Below are positions 49,101 to 57,712 of a stretch of 64,000 nt of DNA, piece after piece. The stretch comes from Phytophthora colocasiae. Its lineage: Eukaryota > Oomycota > Peronosporomycetes > Peronosporales > Peronosporaceae. Numbering within the stretch: the first letter of the stretch is position 1; every line of letters starts with the position of its first letter. The DNA lies in contig JAGKQI010000100.1 in the NCBI GenBank assembly GCA_018806915.1, positions 1,674,001 through 1,738,000 of the forward strand. Reading direction: 5' to 3'. Under the pieces are notes generated by a model. It saw only the letters and a program-made list of their open reading frames with translations, did no database searches and was not told the origin of the DNA. The position numbers were made by a program, and so were the translations under genes.

Positions 49101-51872
49101 CACAAACCTCCTAACCTGCGCGTCGTCCGTTGGCGTAGGGAAATCCACAATCGCCTTAATCAATCTCGGCGTCGGCTGGATCCCTTCGGGCGTCAGGTCA
49201 TGCCCCAAGTACTCCATACGCGTCGTCGCGAATGAGCACTTCGAAACCTTCAAGCTTAACCCAGCTTCTGCCAGGCGCTCCAAGACCACGGCTAACTCCA
49301 CAACGTGCTGTGCTACAGACCCCTTAGTGAATATCACCACGTCATCGAGATACACAAGACAGCAGACCCACGTTAGACCCCTCAATACACAGTCCATGAG
49401 TCTCTGGAAAGTACTCGGTGCATTGCATAAGCCAAAAGGCATACGAGTGAACTGAAATAGCCCACGCCTTGTTGTGAACGCGGTCTTCGGCTTATCCGGT
49501 CCGAAAACACCAAGCTGCCAGTATCCGGCGTGCAAATCCAAACTCGAGAAACGCTGGGATCCGTGTAGTGCTTCTAACGTCTCATCCACTCGTGGCAACG
49601 GGTATACGTCCTTGAGTGTCACTGAATTTAATGCCCGATAATCAATACAAAAACGAACGCTGCCATCCTTCTTCCGCACAATCACCACTGGAAATCCCCA
49701 AGCTCCTTCTCCCGGTTCGATCACTCCTTGTGCCAACATGTCGTCCACCTCCTTATCGATTAACTCGTTCTCTGCTACAGCGTGTCTACGCCTTCGCATC
49801 ATGATTGGTGCTGCATCACCCGTGTTGATGTGGTGCTCAACTCCAATCTTCGCTTTCGGCGGGCAACCAGGCTTCTTCTCAACGATTTCAGAGTACTGCC
49901 GGAGTAACGCAATGACCAGATCACGGTCCTTCTGCTCCATTTCGCCAATGTCCAGCTTGTCTTCATCTTTCAGCGGCTCGGCATCGTCTTTACGCAAAGT
50001 AGAGACCCACTTGGCCACTCGTTCCCGCTCCAACTCGCCATTTAGAGACAACAGCGTCATATCATCAGTCACAGGTATCCAGGTGCCCAACGCCTTACGA
50101 GCAGGAAGTTTTTCTCGTCTGCCTTCCACGTTCATCACTTGGACTCGCACTTGACCGTTCCTCACTACGTCTACTGTCGGTGCTATCAGCAAGTGTCTCT
50201 TGGTTGTCGGCTTCCGTAGGAATATTCCAGTCGCTCCGTCTTCAGCATCAACTCTCATAGTCACAACATTGCACGTCCCTGTATTCAACTTCTTGGTCCT
50301 GGCTAGGCGTACCATTATCTTCCGTTTCTGCAGTGGTTGTTGTAGACTCGAAACGCCATGACAAGTAAACGGCAGTATGATCTTCTGTCCATGTTCGTCG
50401 AAGTATTTAAGCTCTCGGGACGCAAAATCTATCTTCACGCCCTTGTCCACCATCCAGTCCTCACCGATCAGCAATTCATCGCCTTGACCTTCCACCAGTA
50501 GAGCATCCACGATAATCCGCTGTTGGTACAATGTCGTTCCCACGAATCTCCAGACTCCGATAACGCGACTAGTACCACCACCAAAGCCTTCAACAACATC
50601 CACCGGAGCGTTCCTCGTTAAACATCGACCGTACTTCTTCATGTCTTCACCGGCAACACTATACTGCGCACAACTATCCAGGCGAACCTCGTGAGTATGT
50701 CGTCTCGTCAGTGCTAACAGTGCGGTTGGAAGACAACTTGGGGTTCCACTCCCAACTGACCGTAGCTGTGCAACACGAACTTCTCGTCCAGCGCCATCCG
50801 TACGTAGTTCGACATCTCCGTAACACCCCTGCCGCTCATACGTGTATTGCTGCTTGTGCCGCTTCAATCGATGCGAGGCATGACCTCGGGTAGCTTCATC
50901 GTCTCGCACACTCACTGGATCCGTGTTTTTCTTTTGCTGTTGCAAGCGTCTAAGACGTTTCATCCATCGGAACCTCTTTGCCGCCTTCAAGGCCCTACTT
51001 CGTGCTGTTCGGATGTCGGCCAGTGAACCTTCTTCCACCAACTCCTTCGGTGCTGCTCTTTCGTACCTTTTCACTTCTTCCAGCCAGTCGTCCTCAGTAA
51101 TACTCCGGTCATTTCGTTTTGGCTGACCCTTTGATGAGTCGGGTTCTCCGTTTGCTTTTGTGCCAGCGGTTCTTACTTTCCTCCACGTAGCTGAAGCTTC
51201 GCATTTTCTTACAGCTGCCGCAGCGATCTGTGCTTCTCTTCGCCGTATGCCTTGCTGGTGCACGTCCTCGACCTCTCTGAGTTCACTGATCAGCTGGCGG
51301 ACAACTACCCGTAGAACTTTCGCTCTCTCCGTGTGCTCAGCCTTCAACTCAGCTTTCAGGATTCCACGGACAGCTGCTACTTCTTCTTCTGCTCGCCGTT
51401 GACGTCGTTTCGATGCTGATGTTCGTCCACCGCTCAGCTTCCCCGCTCGGCTAATAACTCCTCTTGGCACGATCGGCTTCTCCACCACCTTATTCATAGA
51501 GATGGCGTCCTGCGTTGCAACCGTCACCTCCGGTTCCTCATCTGTTCCGCTGCCCACCGTTCCACATGCGACCGCAGCCGCAGGTTTTTCTTCTAGCACT
51601 TCTTCCACTTCACCATCAGCCGTACCATCCAATGCCCCACTCTTCCCCTTGTTCAGACCACTCGTCCCATGGTCTTGGCCGGCACTCTTCCCCTTGGAGT
51701 GACCACATGCCGTCTCAGGAATCTCCATCACTCGCGTCAAGCGTACCCACCGGGCATTTGTTTGCACTCGTCTTTTCGCTGCTCGTGTAGTTCTGCCTGC
51801 TGCTTCGACTGGTCCCTGCTTGGCTGCTTCTTCCTCGGAGAATTCGTTCCGTGCGAACAGTAGAGCCCCCAC
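46098..51872 (-). CDS. Gypsy-3 Pol (protease, reverse transcriptase, RNase H, integrase)
   Basis: One open frame of 1,924 codons, entered by a -1 shift from gag; the first codon at 51872 is GTG and not a true start. A long Lys/Arg/Ala-rich lead comes first. The protease (about residue 397) reads LDSCAQYSVAGEDM, where D-S-G is expected. RT: SVRFCIDYRALNSVT, FSSLDLHAGYWQL, MPFGLCNAPSTFQRLMD, YLDDVVIF (about 842). RNase H: LTTDASRTGLGAVFSQ, SISELECLAVVWAV, TIVTDHVALKWL, SVADALSRGPS. Integrase: HDSIWAGHLRGRHTLER and CQDCGSKKA, then DRWAIDVAGPLLETV, EVMMDGAREFGS, LLGLVERFHRTWKDM. A C-terminal module (GRYVLEFEVERVGD ... FWINQSDYEQLWQQGR, near 46420-46290) is shared with Gypsy-1. The stop lies just inside the LTR. 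Confidence 0.95.
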   Translation of the reverse strand: MGALLFARNEFSEEEAAKQGPVEAAGRTTRAAKRRVQTNARWVRLTRVMEIPETACGHSKGKSAGQDHGTSGLNKGKSGALDGTADGEVEEVLEEKPAAAVACGTVGSGTDEEPEVTVATQDAISMNKVVEKPIVPRGVISRAGKLSGGRTSASKRRQRRAEEEVAAVRGILKAELKAEHTERAKVLRVVVRQLISELREVEDVHQQGIRRREAQIAAAAVRKCEASATWRKVRTAGTKANGEPDSSKGQPKRNDRSITEDDWLEEVKRYERAAPKELVEEGSLADIRTARSRALKAAKRFRWMKRLRRLQQQKKNTDPVSVRDDEATRGHASHRLKRHKQQYTYERQGCYGDVELRTDGAGREVRVAQLRSVGSGTPSCLPTALLALTRRHTHEVRLDSCAQYSVAGEDMKKYGRCLTRNAPVDVVEGFGGGTSRVIGVWRFVGTTLYQQRIIVDALLVEGQGDELLIGEDWMVDKGVKIDFASRELKYFDEHGQKIILPFTCHGVSSLQQPLQKRKIMVRLARTKKLNTGTCNVVTMRVDAEDGATGIFLRKPTTKRHLLIAPTVDVVRNGQVRVQVMNVEGRREKLPARKALGTWIPVTDDMTLLSLNGELERERVAKWVSTLRKDDAEPLKDEDKLDIGEMEQKDRDLVIALLRQYSEIVEKKPGCPPKAKIGVEHHINTGDAAPIMMRRRRHAVAENELIDKEVDDMLAQGVIEPGEGAWGFPVVIVRKKDGSVRFCIDYRALNSVTLKDVYPLPRVDETLEALHGSQRFSSLDLHAGYWQLGVFGPDKPKTAFTTRRGLFQFTRMPFGLCNAPSTFQRLMDCVLRGLTWVCCLVYLDDVVIFTKGSVAQHVVELAVVLERLAEAGLSLKVSKCSFATTRMEYLGHDLTPEGIQPTPRLIKAIVDFPTPTDDAQVRRFVALAGYYRRFVPEFGTKMAPLTCLLRRSQDWIWGPAQEEAFVWAKAWLSQKPVLIYPDYSLPFKLTTDASRTGLGAVFSQDQGKGDQPVAYASKVNSTTVAKYSISELECLAVVWAVRLFRPHLYGRHFTIVTDHVALKWLMTTKEPAGRLHRWALTLQEYDFDIVYRPGRENSVADALSRGPSAVSEAEQKDEEAADELEIAVDREAAELTRVSILRVEAAELGVVQFTDADIEDEQRKSIMVQKLGVKGLYQGQRVFVDDDGPVRIEVANGESKIVLPTVYWALAFKEAHDSIWAGHLRGRHTLERLQELYWWPRMRDSVMQWVAACQDCGSKKARPKTVIPPLRSVKTGAVGDRWAIDVAGPLLETVHGNRYVIAAVEYNTRYAVATAVKDHTAKDIARFLMDKVVLVFGPMREVMMDGAREFGSKMTAELLALMQTKQSTPVPYRPNLLGLVERFHRTWKDMISLYVDETQDDWDDFLPCTLYAYNSAKHATHGYQPNELMMGRKLRMPSELLRRSRLEYPHQTLDKYHAILLKDLQHAQELAEVALQKEQARQAIYYNQRNVRQKSVFRPTQLVWIYRPARGPGITKFGHRWRGPAQVIEASGYDNYLVRMLETGEELVIHCSFMISYYYPTHLLEAMAKDIATDLREEAVAAADIDPEDTQEEQSEIAAQAVDSSEAPSTSGPDSQQPEERELNQQPRTSNANESSHSTIVAAEPQSPQHNTRKAVVRSRSDDEEADEWQPSSKRFRDSTAADTRDSVAGRTRSKIRAAPYPITDREDTSVRSGSQMRARVRGPTLISASDNAEPLRDAGSDVRDSNNTERLQADEHGAAHQRRQSELEEMERELRRVAHEEDEEPHGYVFAGRGRRGVDSLVSRQPRLTRIEPHEAVVERRRRRYRTRTGRYVLEFEVERVGDRPDGGRPERFWINQSDYEQLWQQGRMYTELADNDRRTRGSRYEPEAAEEPGDQGAEEAPTAEAEMPIASRIGDDSVARGRE

Positions 51873-51889
51873 CTCTACTGTCGCTGACC

Positions 51890-51896
51890 ATTTCCC
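51890..51896 (-). promoter_or_regulatory. Probable -1 frameshift heptamer between Gypsy-3 gag and pol
   Basis: Read leftward, G GGA AAT lies in the corrected gag frame, 12 bases before the gag TAG at 51877-51875 and upstream of the pol frame opening. It fits the X XXY YYZ rule. No strong hairpin was identified behind it. Confidence 0.6.
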
Positions 51897-51960
51897 TGTG
51901 ACTGTTCTGCCGTTACCGTAGCTGTATTGTCCTTAGTCTGCTGCGTGGTCGCTGGCTTTG

Positions 51961-53670
51961 TTATCGTTCGCTGAGGGTGTTGTGCGGCATCAGCATCTCC
52001 AAAGACTGCAATTCTCGCTGGACATTCACGCCACAGTGGCCCACCTCATTACAATAGCTGCACCTCGAAGCTGCCTTCTGTTCCAGAATTGACGGTCGGT
52101 TGTCTGCAGGACCATATCGAGCGAGTCCACCACGGCCGTATCCTCTTCCACCTTGTCCATAACCACGCCCGCCACCAAATCTTCCACCACTTCCACGATT
52201 CTGCCACTGGGGATTATGGTGCTGCTGTTCGTGCTGCTGGTTTCCACTCGGAGCTTCTGGTTTGACCTCCAACACATGAGCCTTCTGCTTTCCAGTTGAT
52301 TTCTGTGGCGCGGGTTCGTCTTTCGATGTTCCTGCCGCCAAAATCAGTGCTTGTAAAGCAGCGATAGATAATGGATCGCGCTTCGCAGTAGCTTCCAACT
52401 GGTTGATCGTATTGCCGGCATTATCATACCGAGGTGGAGAGTCTCCTCCTACGCCCAAGCCCAACTGCTTCCAATTCAGCTGCTCCAGTGCTGTCGTCGC
52501 TGACGTCTTCCTCTTGGATGCGGGTGGTTGATCGTCGTCTTCTCCTCCAAGCGTCCGATCATCTCGATGTCTCCGTTTCGCTTGCCTCCAGTCTGTCACG
52601 CGATAGCCTTCGACATACTCCCAGCACTTGTCCTCGGCGAACTGCACCGCGTCTTCGAGTGTCTGCGGTTCGTATGCACGTACTTGGGTGGCTGCTGTCG
52701 GGTTGTTAATTCCACTAATAAAAGCTTCCACGTATGTTTCCGCAGATACCTGCTTGCCAAACCCGATGTCCATCAACACTGCCGCATAGTCGCTCAGCCG
52801 TTCCCCGGGTTGTTGCTTCCTAGAGGCCAGTTTCTGCTGAATCTTGAACATATTGTCCCGCCGTCCATATTTCTTCCGTAGTTTTCTCACCAGGTAACTG
52901 AGAGTTTTGTCTTCGTTTCTCATCGTCTCCGACAAGGTGATTAACCACTTGCCCGCTGCATCCTTCAGGTGGGCTGTCACCCCGTAGTATAGCTCTTCTG
53001 CCGTCCAAGTGTCACCTCCCAAGCCAGCCTGACGTTCAACTTCCTGAGGAATCGTGGCCAACCACGCCTCAACGGACTCAGCTGCCGTGCCATGAAAGTC
53101 TTCGAGGTTCAGAAGCTTCATCTTGGTCCGCGGAACCACTGCTGGAGTATTCACTACGACTGGCTGTACGGCTGGTGCAGGAGCAAGTGCTGGAACTGGT
53201 GGCTGTATCACGAATCGTCGCATCATCGCTCTCTGCTGTCCTGCCGTCAGTTGGTCCCACCAGTCCATGGATTCCAGATCATCGTGCGGTTGGTTGTTCG
53301 GTGCGGGTGCTGCTGCTGCTGCCGCTGCTGGTACCGCTGCTGCTGCTACTGGGTGGTTGTCTTGTGCTGGTGCGGGTTGGTTATCTTGGACTGGCTGCGG
53401 TTGTGGAGCGTGCTGTTGATTCTGCCGGCCTCTTAATGTACCTCCGCTTGCTGCTGCCTGGCTTTGATCGTCGCTATCGGTATCGCTTGCGTTTTGTGCT
53501 CGAGGCTGCCGTACACGCCTTGGGGCTGCTACTACCCGTCTTCTCGGCGTCCGTGCTGTTGGGGTTCCACTACGATCTGAAGATGACCGAGTACCCACCA
53601 TTATCAAATTTAACTGCGCAGATCTGTCGTTCACAAACTTCCGCTTCAATACTTTCGCTTCTACCGCCAC
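51961..53670 (-). CDS. Gypsy-3 Gag (frameshifted in its zinc knuckle)
   Basis: 569 codons. The likely start is the second ATG at 53601 (MVGTRSSSDRSG). There is a Gln/Ala/Pro-rich N-terminal part with Ala runs. The gag domain spans about residues 195-370 (MKLLNLEDFHGTAAESVEAW, DAAGKWLITLSETM, YGRRDNMFKIQQKLASRK, ERLSDYAAVLMDIGFG). A Gly/Arg-rich RNA-binding region (GSGGRFGGGRGYGQGGRGYG) and CSYCNEVGHCGVNVQ follow. Adding one base near 52040 would give C-2-C-4-H-4-C (ending WWREC) and a frame that runs on to a TAG at 51875. The present frame ends at 51961 without the last Cys ligand. Confidence 0.9.
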   Translation of the reverse strand: MAVEAKVLKRKFVNDRSAQLNLIMVGTRSSSDRSGTPTARTPRRRVVAAPRRVRQPRAQNASDTDSDDQSQAAASGGTLRGRQNQQHAPQPQPVQDNQPAPAQDNHPVAAAAVPAAAAAAAPAPNNQPHDDLESMDWWDQLTAGQQRAMMRRFVIQPPVPALAPAPAVQPVVVNTPAVVPRTKMKLLNLEDFHGTAAESVEAWLATIPQEVERQAGLGGDTWTAEELYYGVTAHLKDAAGKWLITLSETMRNEDKTLSYLVRKLRKKYGRRDNMFKIQQKLASRKQQPGERLSDYAAVLMDIGFGKQVSAETYVEAFISGINNPTAATQVRAYEPQTLEDAVQFAEDKCWEYVEGYRVTDWRQAKRRHRDDRTLGGEDDDQPPASKRKTSATTALEQLNWKQLGLGVGGDSPPRYDNAGNTINQLEATAKRDPLSIAALQALILAAGTSKDEPAPQKSTGKQKAHVLEVKPEAPSGNQQHEQQHHNPQWQNRGSGGRFGGGRGYGQGGRGYGRGGLARYGPADNRPSILEQKAASRCSYCNEVGHCGVNVQRELQSLEMLMPHNTLSER

Positions 53671-53939
53671 CGTTCCTCGTTGTTGCTTCTTCTTCCGTCA
53701 CCGCCTTATCCGTTCGTCCGCCTCACTCCACCTCTCCTTCTTGCCACCGCCTTACACCGCTCCTCTTCCTCACACCGCTTCTCTCTCCTACCACCACCGC
53801 CTCTCTCTCTTACCAACGCCTTACACCGTCCCACTTCACACTCCCTGCAGCTAAGGTTCGAGCCTCAGGGCCTTGCCTCGTGAAGGATCTCAATGCTCGT
53901 AGGAAACAACCGTGTTGGAAGGCCCCTGTATGACCACCA

Positions 53940-54643
53940 AGAAAGCAAATTTCCTTTACTAACAGCTCGGTTCTGTCACGACCGCGCCACCGATGGTCCT
54001 GTCCTTGATCAGAGGACGGTGTCCACTTAGCTACGTGCCCTTTGCCCTGTTAACACGCACTAATATCGACAAATGAATGGCTCCAGGTACGGAATCTACG
54101 GTCTGGCTACAGTAGTGGGCTTCCACCGGGATCTTTGCCTAATTCTAACGCTCCAGAGGGCTGCTGATACCTCGGCGGGCTTCAAATACCGCGAGCGCTC
54201 AAATCCTACGGGGCTGCTGATACCCGTTTCCAGTCACACCCAGTGTACACCACCTTCCCTTTGCTGCTAGTACTAGAGTCTTTGTTGGCTTCTTTTAACC
54301 GCTGTCGCTACACCAAATCGGCGTAACAACTCTTGACCGTGCGTCCTCGCGGCTACACGGCTAATCTTCAACTGAACCACTAATTACTGCTACTTCCGCT
54401 GCATGCGAAGCTACTGGCCTTCTCCGTCGTTCTTCACGCGAAACCTCCAGCGTCTCTTTGCGATCCTGCGTCAACGGTCACAGGCCTGGATATGGGTCGC
54501 ATACCCGACCCTTGCTCCAACCCACGGGTGTCATCTTGTCTTCATCCTCGTCGCTCGTCTTCGTCATCTGTATCTGGTCACCGCTATCATCATCTTGATC
54601 ATCCGTCTCTCTGCAAGTCTAGCGAAAAACCACTCTGCTTACT
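53940..54643 (-). repeat. Gypsy-3 5' LTR (704 bp)
   Basis: The same 704 bp as the left copy with five substitutions, two of them near its 53940 end. It is followed by TTGG and an 11-A run. Confidence 0.93.
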
Positions 54644-55028
54644 TTGGTAAAAAAAAAAATGTTGCAGATAGTGAACTAGCTACAGTAGTTATGCTTAATC
54701 CTCAACAAAATGCAGGTCGATGGTATGTATAGAGAAGACCAGGACGACGTCTCCACGTACCTGTGAGACTCGCTTTAATTCGCTCTTTGCGTGGACTAGA
54801 ACTGTGACAATGTCTACGTATTGGTTCCTTGCCCTGTTCAAATGCCAGCGCGACTCATCGCAGATGCAAAGCGCTGCACGCTCTCTTTTCAGGACGATTC
54901 CACCGTTCGTATTTCCTTTGTGATGCTGAATGCGAACCACAGCATTGGATAAACGTGATTTTCCGACGCTGTCTGCGGGGTATATTTGAGGAATTGTCTT
55001 GCAAGGTCTTGCTGGTGTTGACAGGAGT
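54644..55028. other. Unique flank between Gypsy-3 and Gypsy-4
   Basis: 385 bp of non-repeat sequence interrupted by Gypsy-4; the other side resumes at 63309. A short + frame (54829-55028) ends LSCKVLLVLTG and would read on into 63309 (IDNLHTRVHKTLEGQG) without a stop. This could be the 5' region of the membrane protein gene, but no start, signal or domain was recognised. Confidence 0.45.
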
Positions 55029-55344
55029 TGTGACGGGGGTCACACAGCACTTCACACAGAGGAAGGCTTGGAGTATACAAACTCCTAGTGAACGGCAGTT
55101 CACTCGGTACCCAAAGACTTGGGGAGACTAACTAAAGATTAGGTAGATTTAAGACTGAATATATTATAGATACTTGTTAGCTTGGCCTGCAATACAAACT
55201 AAAAGATATCTATAGTGTAACCTATATAGAAGGTGATAGGTGGCTGCGGAGCCACCTGCCACGTGTCACCATGATGTGTGACACACCAAATGTATCCACT
55301 TCGGAAGAGTGACTAAAGTCACTCTTCAATGTAACCCCGTTACA
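55029..55344 (-). repeat. Gypsy-4 3' LTR (316 bp)
   Basis: It contains an 11-bp hairpin with a 2-nt loop (55304-55314 with 55317-55327) and others such as GGTGGCT/AGCCACC. Confidence 0.93.
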
Positions 55345-55525
55345 TCCTCCCCCACTTAGATTCGACTCTCGTCCAATCAGAGAAGAGAGAAAATCCCTTT
55401 CACATTTCTCTCTTCAATGTCGAAATCGATCGACCTGCCGCCAGCTCTAGTCGCTGCGGCTTCTGCTCTCACGAGCACAGGGCGCACTGCCAACGCGTAC
55501 CAGGCTTCCTTGGAAGCCCAGCAAC

Positions 55526-57712
55526 ATGTCTGCAAAGGGTGCAAACCCAGACGCGCAAGCGTCTTCACGGAAGAAGGCTGCAAAGCCAACTTCCAAGCCA
55601 GCCAAGCCTCGCGGCAAGGCTTCGGCACTTCATGAGGCCACCGATGTGGCCTCCAGGGCTCTTAGCTCGCCCAGCAGCACTGCTGCGACGGCTAGCCCTA
55701 GCCAAAGGCGCAGTAGGTCTCCGTCCCTACCGCCTGATACTCGACCGAATCCTCGGTTCGAGTATAGGGACCATAGTCCCGGTTCCTGGAGTCCTTCCGA
55801 ACAGGAAGCGACTCTTGTCAGCTACTCGGGCGACGAGAGCGACAACGATGACGCCGAGGACAAGCCTGCGGCTGGTGCTCCGACCACGGAGGAGCACCAT
55901 AGAGACAAGGACACCGCGTCCAAGTCTCCCGACAACACCAGCGGCCGTGGTGGCGACACTACGCCACCACCTGTCAGACATCTGACACTTGCTGAAGAGC
56001 GCGAACGCGCCCGGGCCATTCTGGCAGAGGAGAAGGTGCCCAGCACCAACTCCAAGAAGCGTCATGCTTCACAGTCTCCTTGTCAAGACATGACAAGGAG
56101 AAGGGAGCTCGAAGAGATCTTCGGCCCCGATGACGTCGACGACGACGCCGATGAGGAGGAGGGGCTCATCCGCGAGCCCCAAGAGATCACTAACGATCTC
56201 GATGAGCAGCAAGAGCTCTTTCAAGCTGCTCAACAGCCAATGCGCACCGCACCAACGGTCGCACGTGAGTCTCATCAACACGATGAGGACTCTGCCCACC
56301 AGCGGGGATACTACCCGCCCGAGCAAGGCTCGGGAGCTGCTGCGTATCTTGAGCAGCTCCAGGACCCACGTCCTCTCATAGGGGGACATACCTCCAAAGG
56401 CGCCTATGAGCGGGCCTTGGTTCAGAAAGAACCTCTCTTTCAAGGCAACCTCTCTGTTGCCAGGTGCGTGCTTCTAGCACAGCACCGAATTCCTCTCAAG
56501 GAATTCACCTCGCTTCGCAAGAAGCCTGAGACTAAGGGTGGTCTCAAGCCCACATGGGGTTACCCATGGGTTCTCCCAGAGAACACTGCGTCGTGGGTCG
56601 ACGCTGAGGACCTCTTTTGGCAATGGGTCCGGTTGACAGTCAAGTCAACCCAGGAGTACAACAAACTCCGTGACGAAGATCACCTGGAGGACATCCTCCG
56701 CCTCCGGGACCTTCGTGTCCAGTTTGCCCACCTCGTAGGCAAACGTCAGCTCCATCATCAGATGGAGCGACTGAGAACTGAGTCTCAGTCCAGCGCTCAC
56801 AATGAGCGCGGGTATGGAACACATACACCTGTGTTCCAACCCCGTTCAGCGGCTAAGAAGCCGCGGACTACTTACGAGGCAGCCGACGTGCCTCTTCCCA
56901 GCACGCGACAGCCTTCGGGCAGTCAACCTGGAGCCGCTCAATCGGCTCCCAGGTACTCTGCGACGCAGGGTACCCGCGCCACTTCACTCGGAGCTGGCGC
57001 TTCCCACCGCGACGCCGCTCGTGGAGAACCCGCTCCACATGGTAGTGGCGTTCTCCGTTCCGGTCAAGCAAGGCCGGAGGAGGCCTCGCCCGACTGCTCT
57101 TTCGAGCCGTCCCTGACGTTGGGGACTCAGAGGCCTTCGACTGGGCCTCTCGGCCAACTTGTTGCTCAGCAACAGGAGGAGATCCGCCTCCTCCGAACGC
57201 GTATCCTTGCGCTTGAGGTTGCCCTTGGCCTTGGGCATGGCGGTCAGGCTGCCTCTGCAGCCGGCCAGCCTGGTGTCGTGCGTCAGTTGGAAGACCTGCG
57301 TCTCGCGATGCAGGATCTTCATGGTCGTGTAGACCGTAGTGCCTCTTCGCGGGCACTTGACTCCCTCCGTCAAGAGGTCTACGACCTTCAGGCGACGATG
57401 TCTCGCCGGGAGTCGCAACCGTACGCGTACTCCCCGTTGTCGCGCGACTCGCGCCTAGGGGCCTACTCACTTGGCCCCTCGGTGTATCCACACCGCTCGT
57501 ACCTTCCACCGGGGTACGGCTTCGTCCCTGGGAGTCACCAAACTCCCTATTACCTGGGGCGCTCTGCGCCTGACGCTCAACCTCGCGTCGAGGAGGTTCG
57601 CTCTCCTCCTCGCGGCCGCCTTCAACCTCTTGAGGGGCCGCATGACCCTGAGGGTCATGGTACCGCTTCAGACGACCCACATAAAACGTCGGGTGGGTCG
57701 TCATCGACTTAG
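55526..57712 (+). CDS. Gypsy-4 antisense gene (728 aa, unknown protein with coiled coil)
   Basis: An intact frame on the strand opposite to gag-pol, starting at ATG 55526 (an ATG at 55417 in another frame could be an older start). Layout: Lys/Ser/Pro-rich start, acidic stretches (DDVDDDADEEEG), and a middle domain with Trp and charged residues (LKPTWGYPWVLPENTASWVD, LFWQWVRLTVKSTQEYNKLR, about residues 340-400). A Ser/Gly/Ala linker, a coiled coil (LVAQQQEEIRLLRTRILALE, LEDLRLAMQDLHGRVD, about 542-640) and a Tyr/Pro-rich end follow. The 3' 845 bases overlap pol (56868-57712) on the other strand. The counterpart in Gypsy-2 (37701-39297) has the same order of features. No family was recognised; accessory or envelope-like roles are speculation. 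Confidence 0.75.
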   Translation: MSAKGANPDAQASSRKKAAKPTSKPAKPRGKASALHEATDVASRALSSPSSTAATASPSQRRSRSPSLPPDTRPNPRFEYRDHSPGSWSPSEQEATLVSYSGDESDNDDAEDKPAAGAPTTEEHHRDKDTASKSPDNTSGRGGDTTPPPVRHLTLAEERERARAILAEEKVPSTNSKKRHASQSPCQDMTRRRELEEIFGPDDVDDDADEEEGLIREPQEITNDLDEQQELFQAAQQPMRTAPTVARESHQHDEDSAHQRGYYPPEQGSGAAAYLEQLQDPRPLIGGHTSKGAYERALVQKEPLFQGNLSVARCVLLAQHRIPLKEFTSLRKKPETKGGLKPTWGYPWVLPENTASWVDAEDLFWQWVRLTVKSTQEYNKLRDEDHLEDILRLRDLRVQFAHLVGKRQLHHQMERLRTESQSSAHNERGYGTHTPVFQPRSAAKKPRTTYEAADVPLPSTRQPSGSQPGAAQSAPRYSATQGTRATSLGAGASHRDAARGEPAPHGSGVLRSGQARPEEASPDCSFEPSLTLGTQRPSTGPLGQLVAQQQEEIRLLRTRILALEVALGLGHGGQAASAAGQPGVVRQLEDLRLAMQDLHGRVDRSASSRALDSLRQEVYDLQATMSRRESQPYAYSPLSRDSRLGAYSLGPSVYPHRSYLPPGYGFVPGSHQTPYYLGRSAPDAQPRVEEVRSPPRGRLQPLEGPHDPEGHGTASDDPHKTSGGSSST

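Larger units (their letters stand above)
45399..54643 (-). mobile_element. Gypsy-3: nearly intact Ty3/gypsy retrotransposon, leftward
   Basis: 704-bp LTRs (45399-46102, 53940-54643), 4-bp duplication TTGG (45395-45398, 54644-54647). The primer-binding site, read leftward TGGTGGTCATACAGGGGCC (53939-53921), is the same as in Gypsy-1. Gag (from 53601 or 53670) and a single 1,924-codon pol frame are present. A purine tract (reading GGGGAAGAG) precedes the 3' LTR at about 46103. LTR ends are AGTAAGCA/TGCTTACT, not TG/CA. Five LTR differences were counted. Visible damage is small: one base lost in the gag zinc knuckle and a changed protease active site. Confidence 0.93.

Noticed and set aside
55417..55635. 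Small + frame starting at 55417 as a separate gene
   Set aside because: It overlaps the antisense gene's start in another frame and is better seen as a possible older N-terminus of it.
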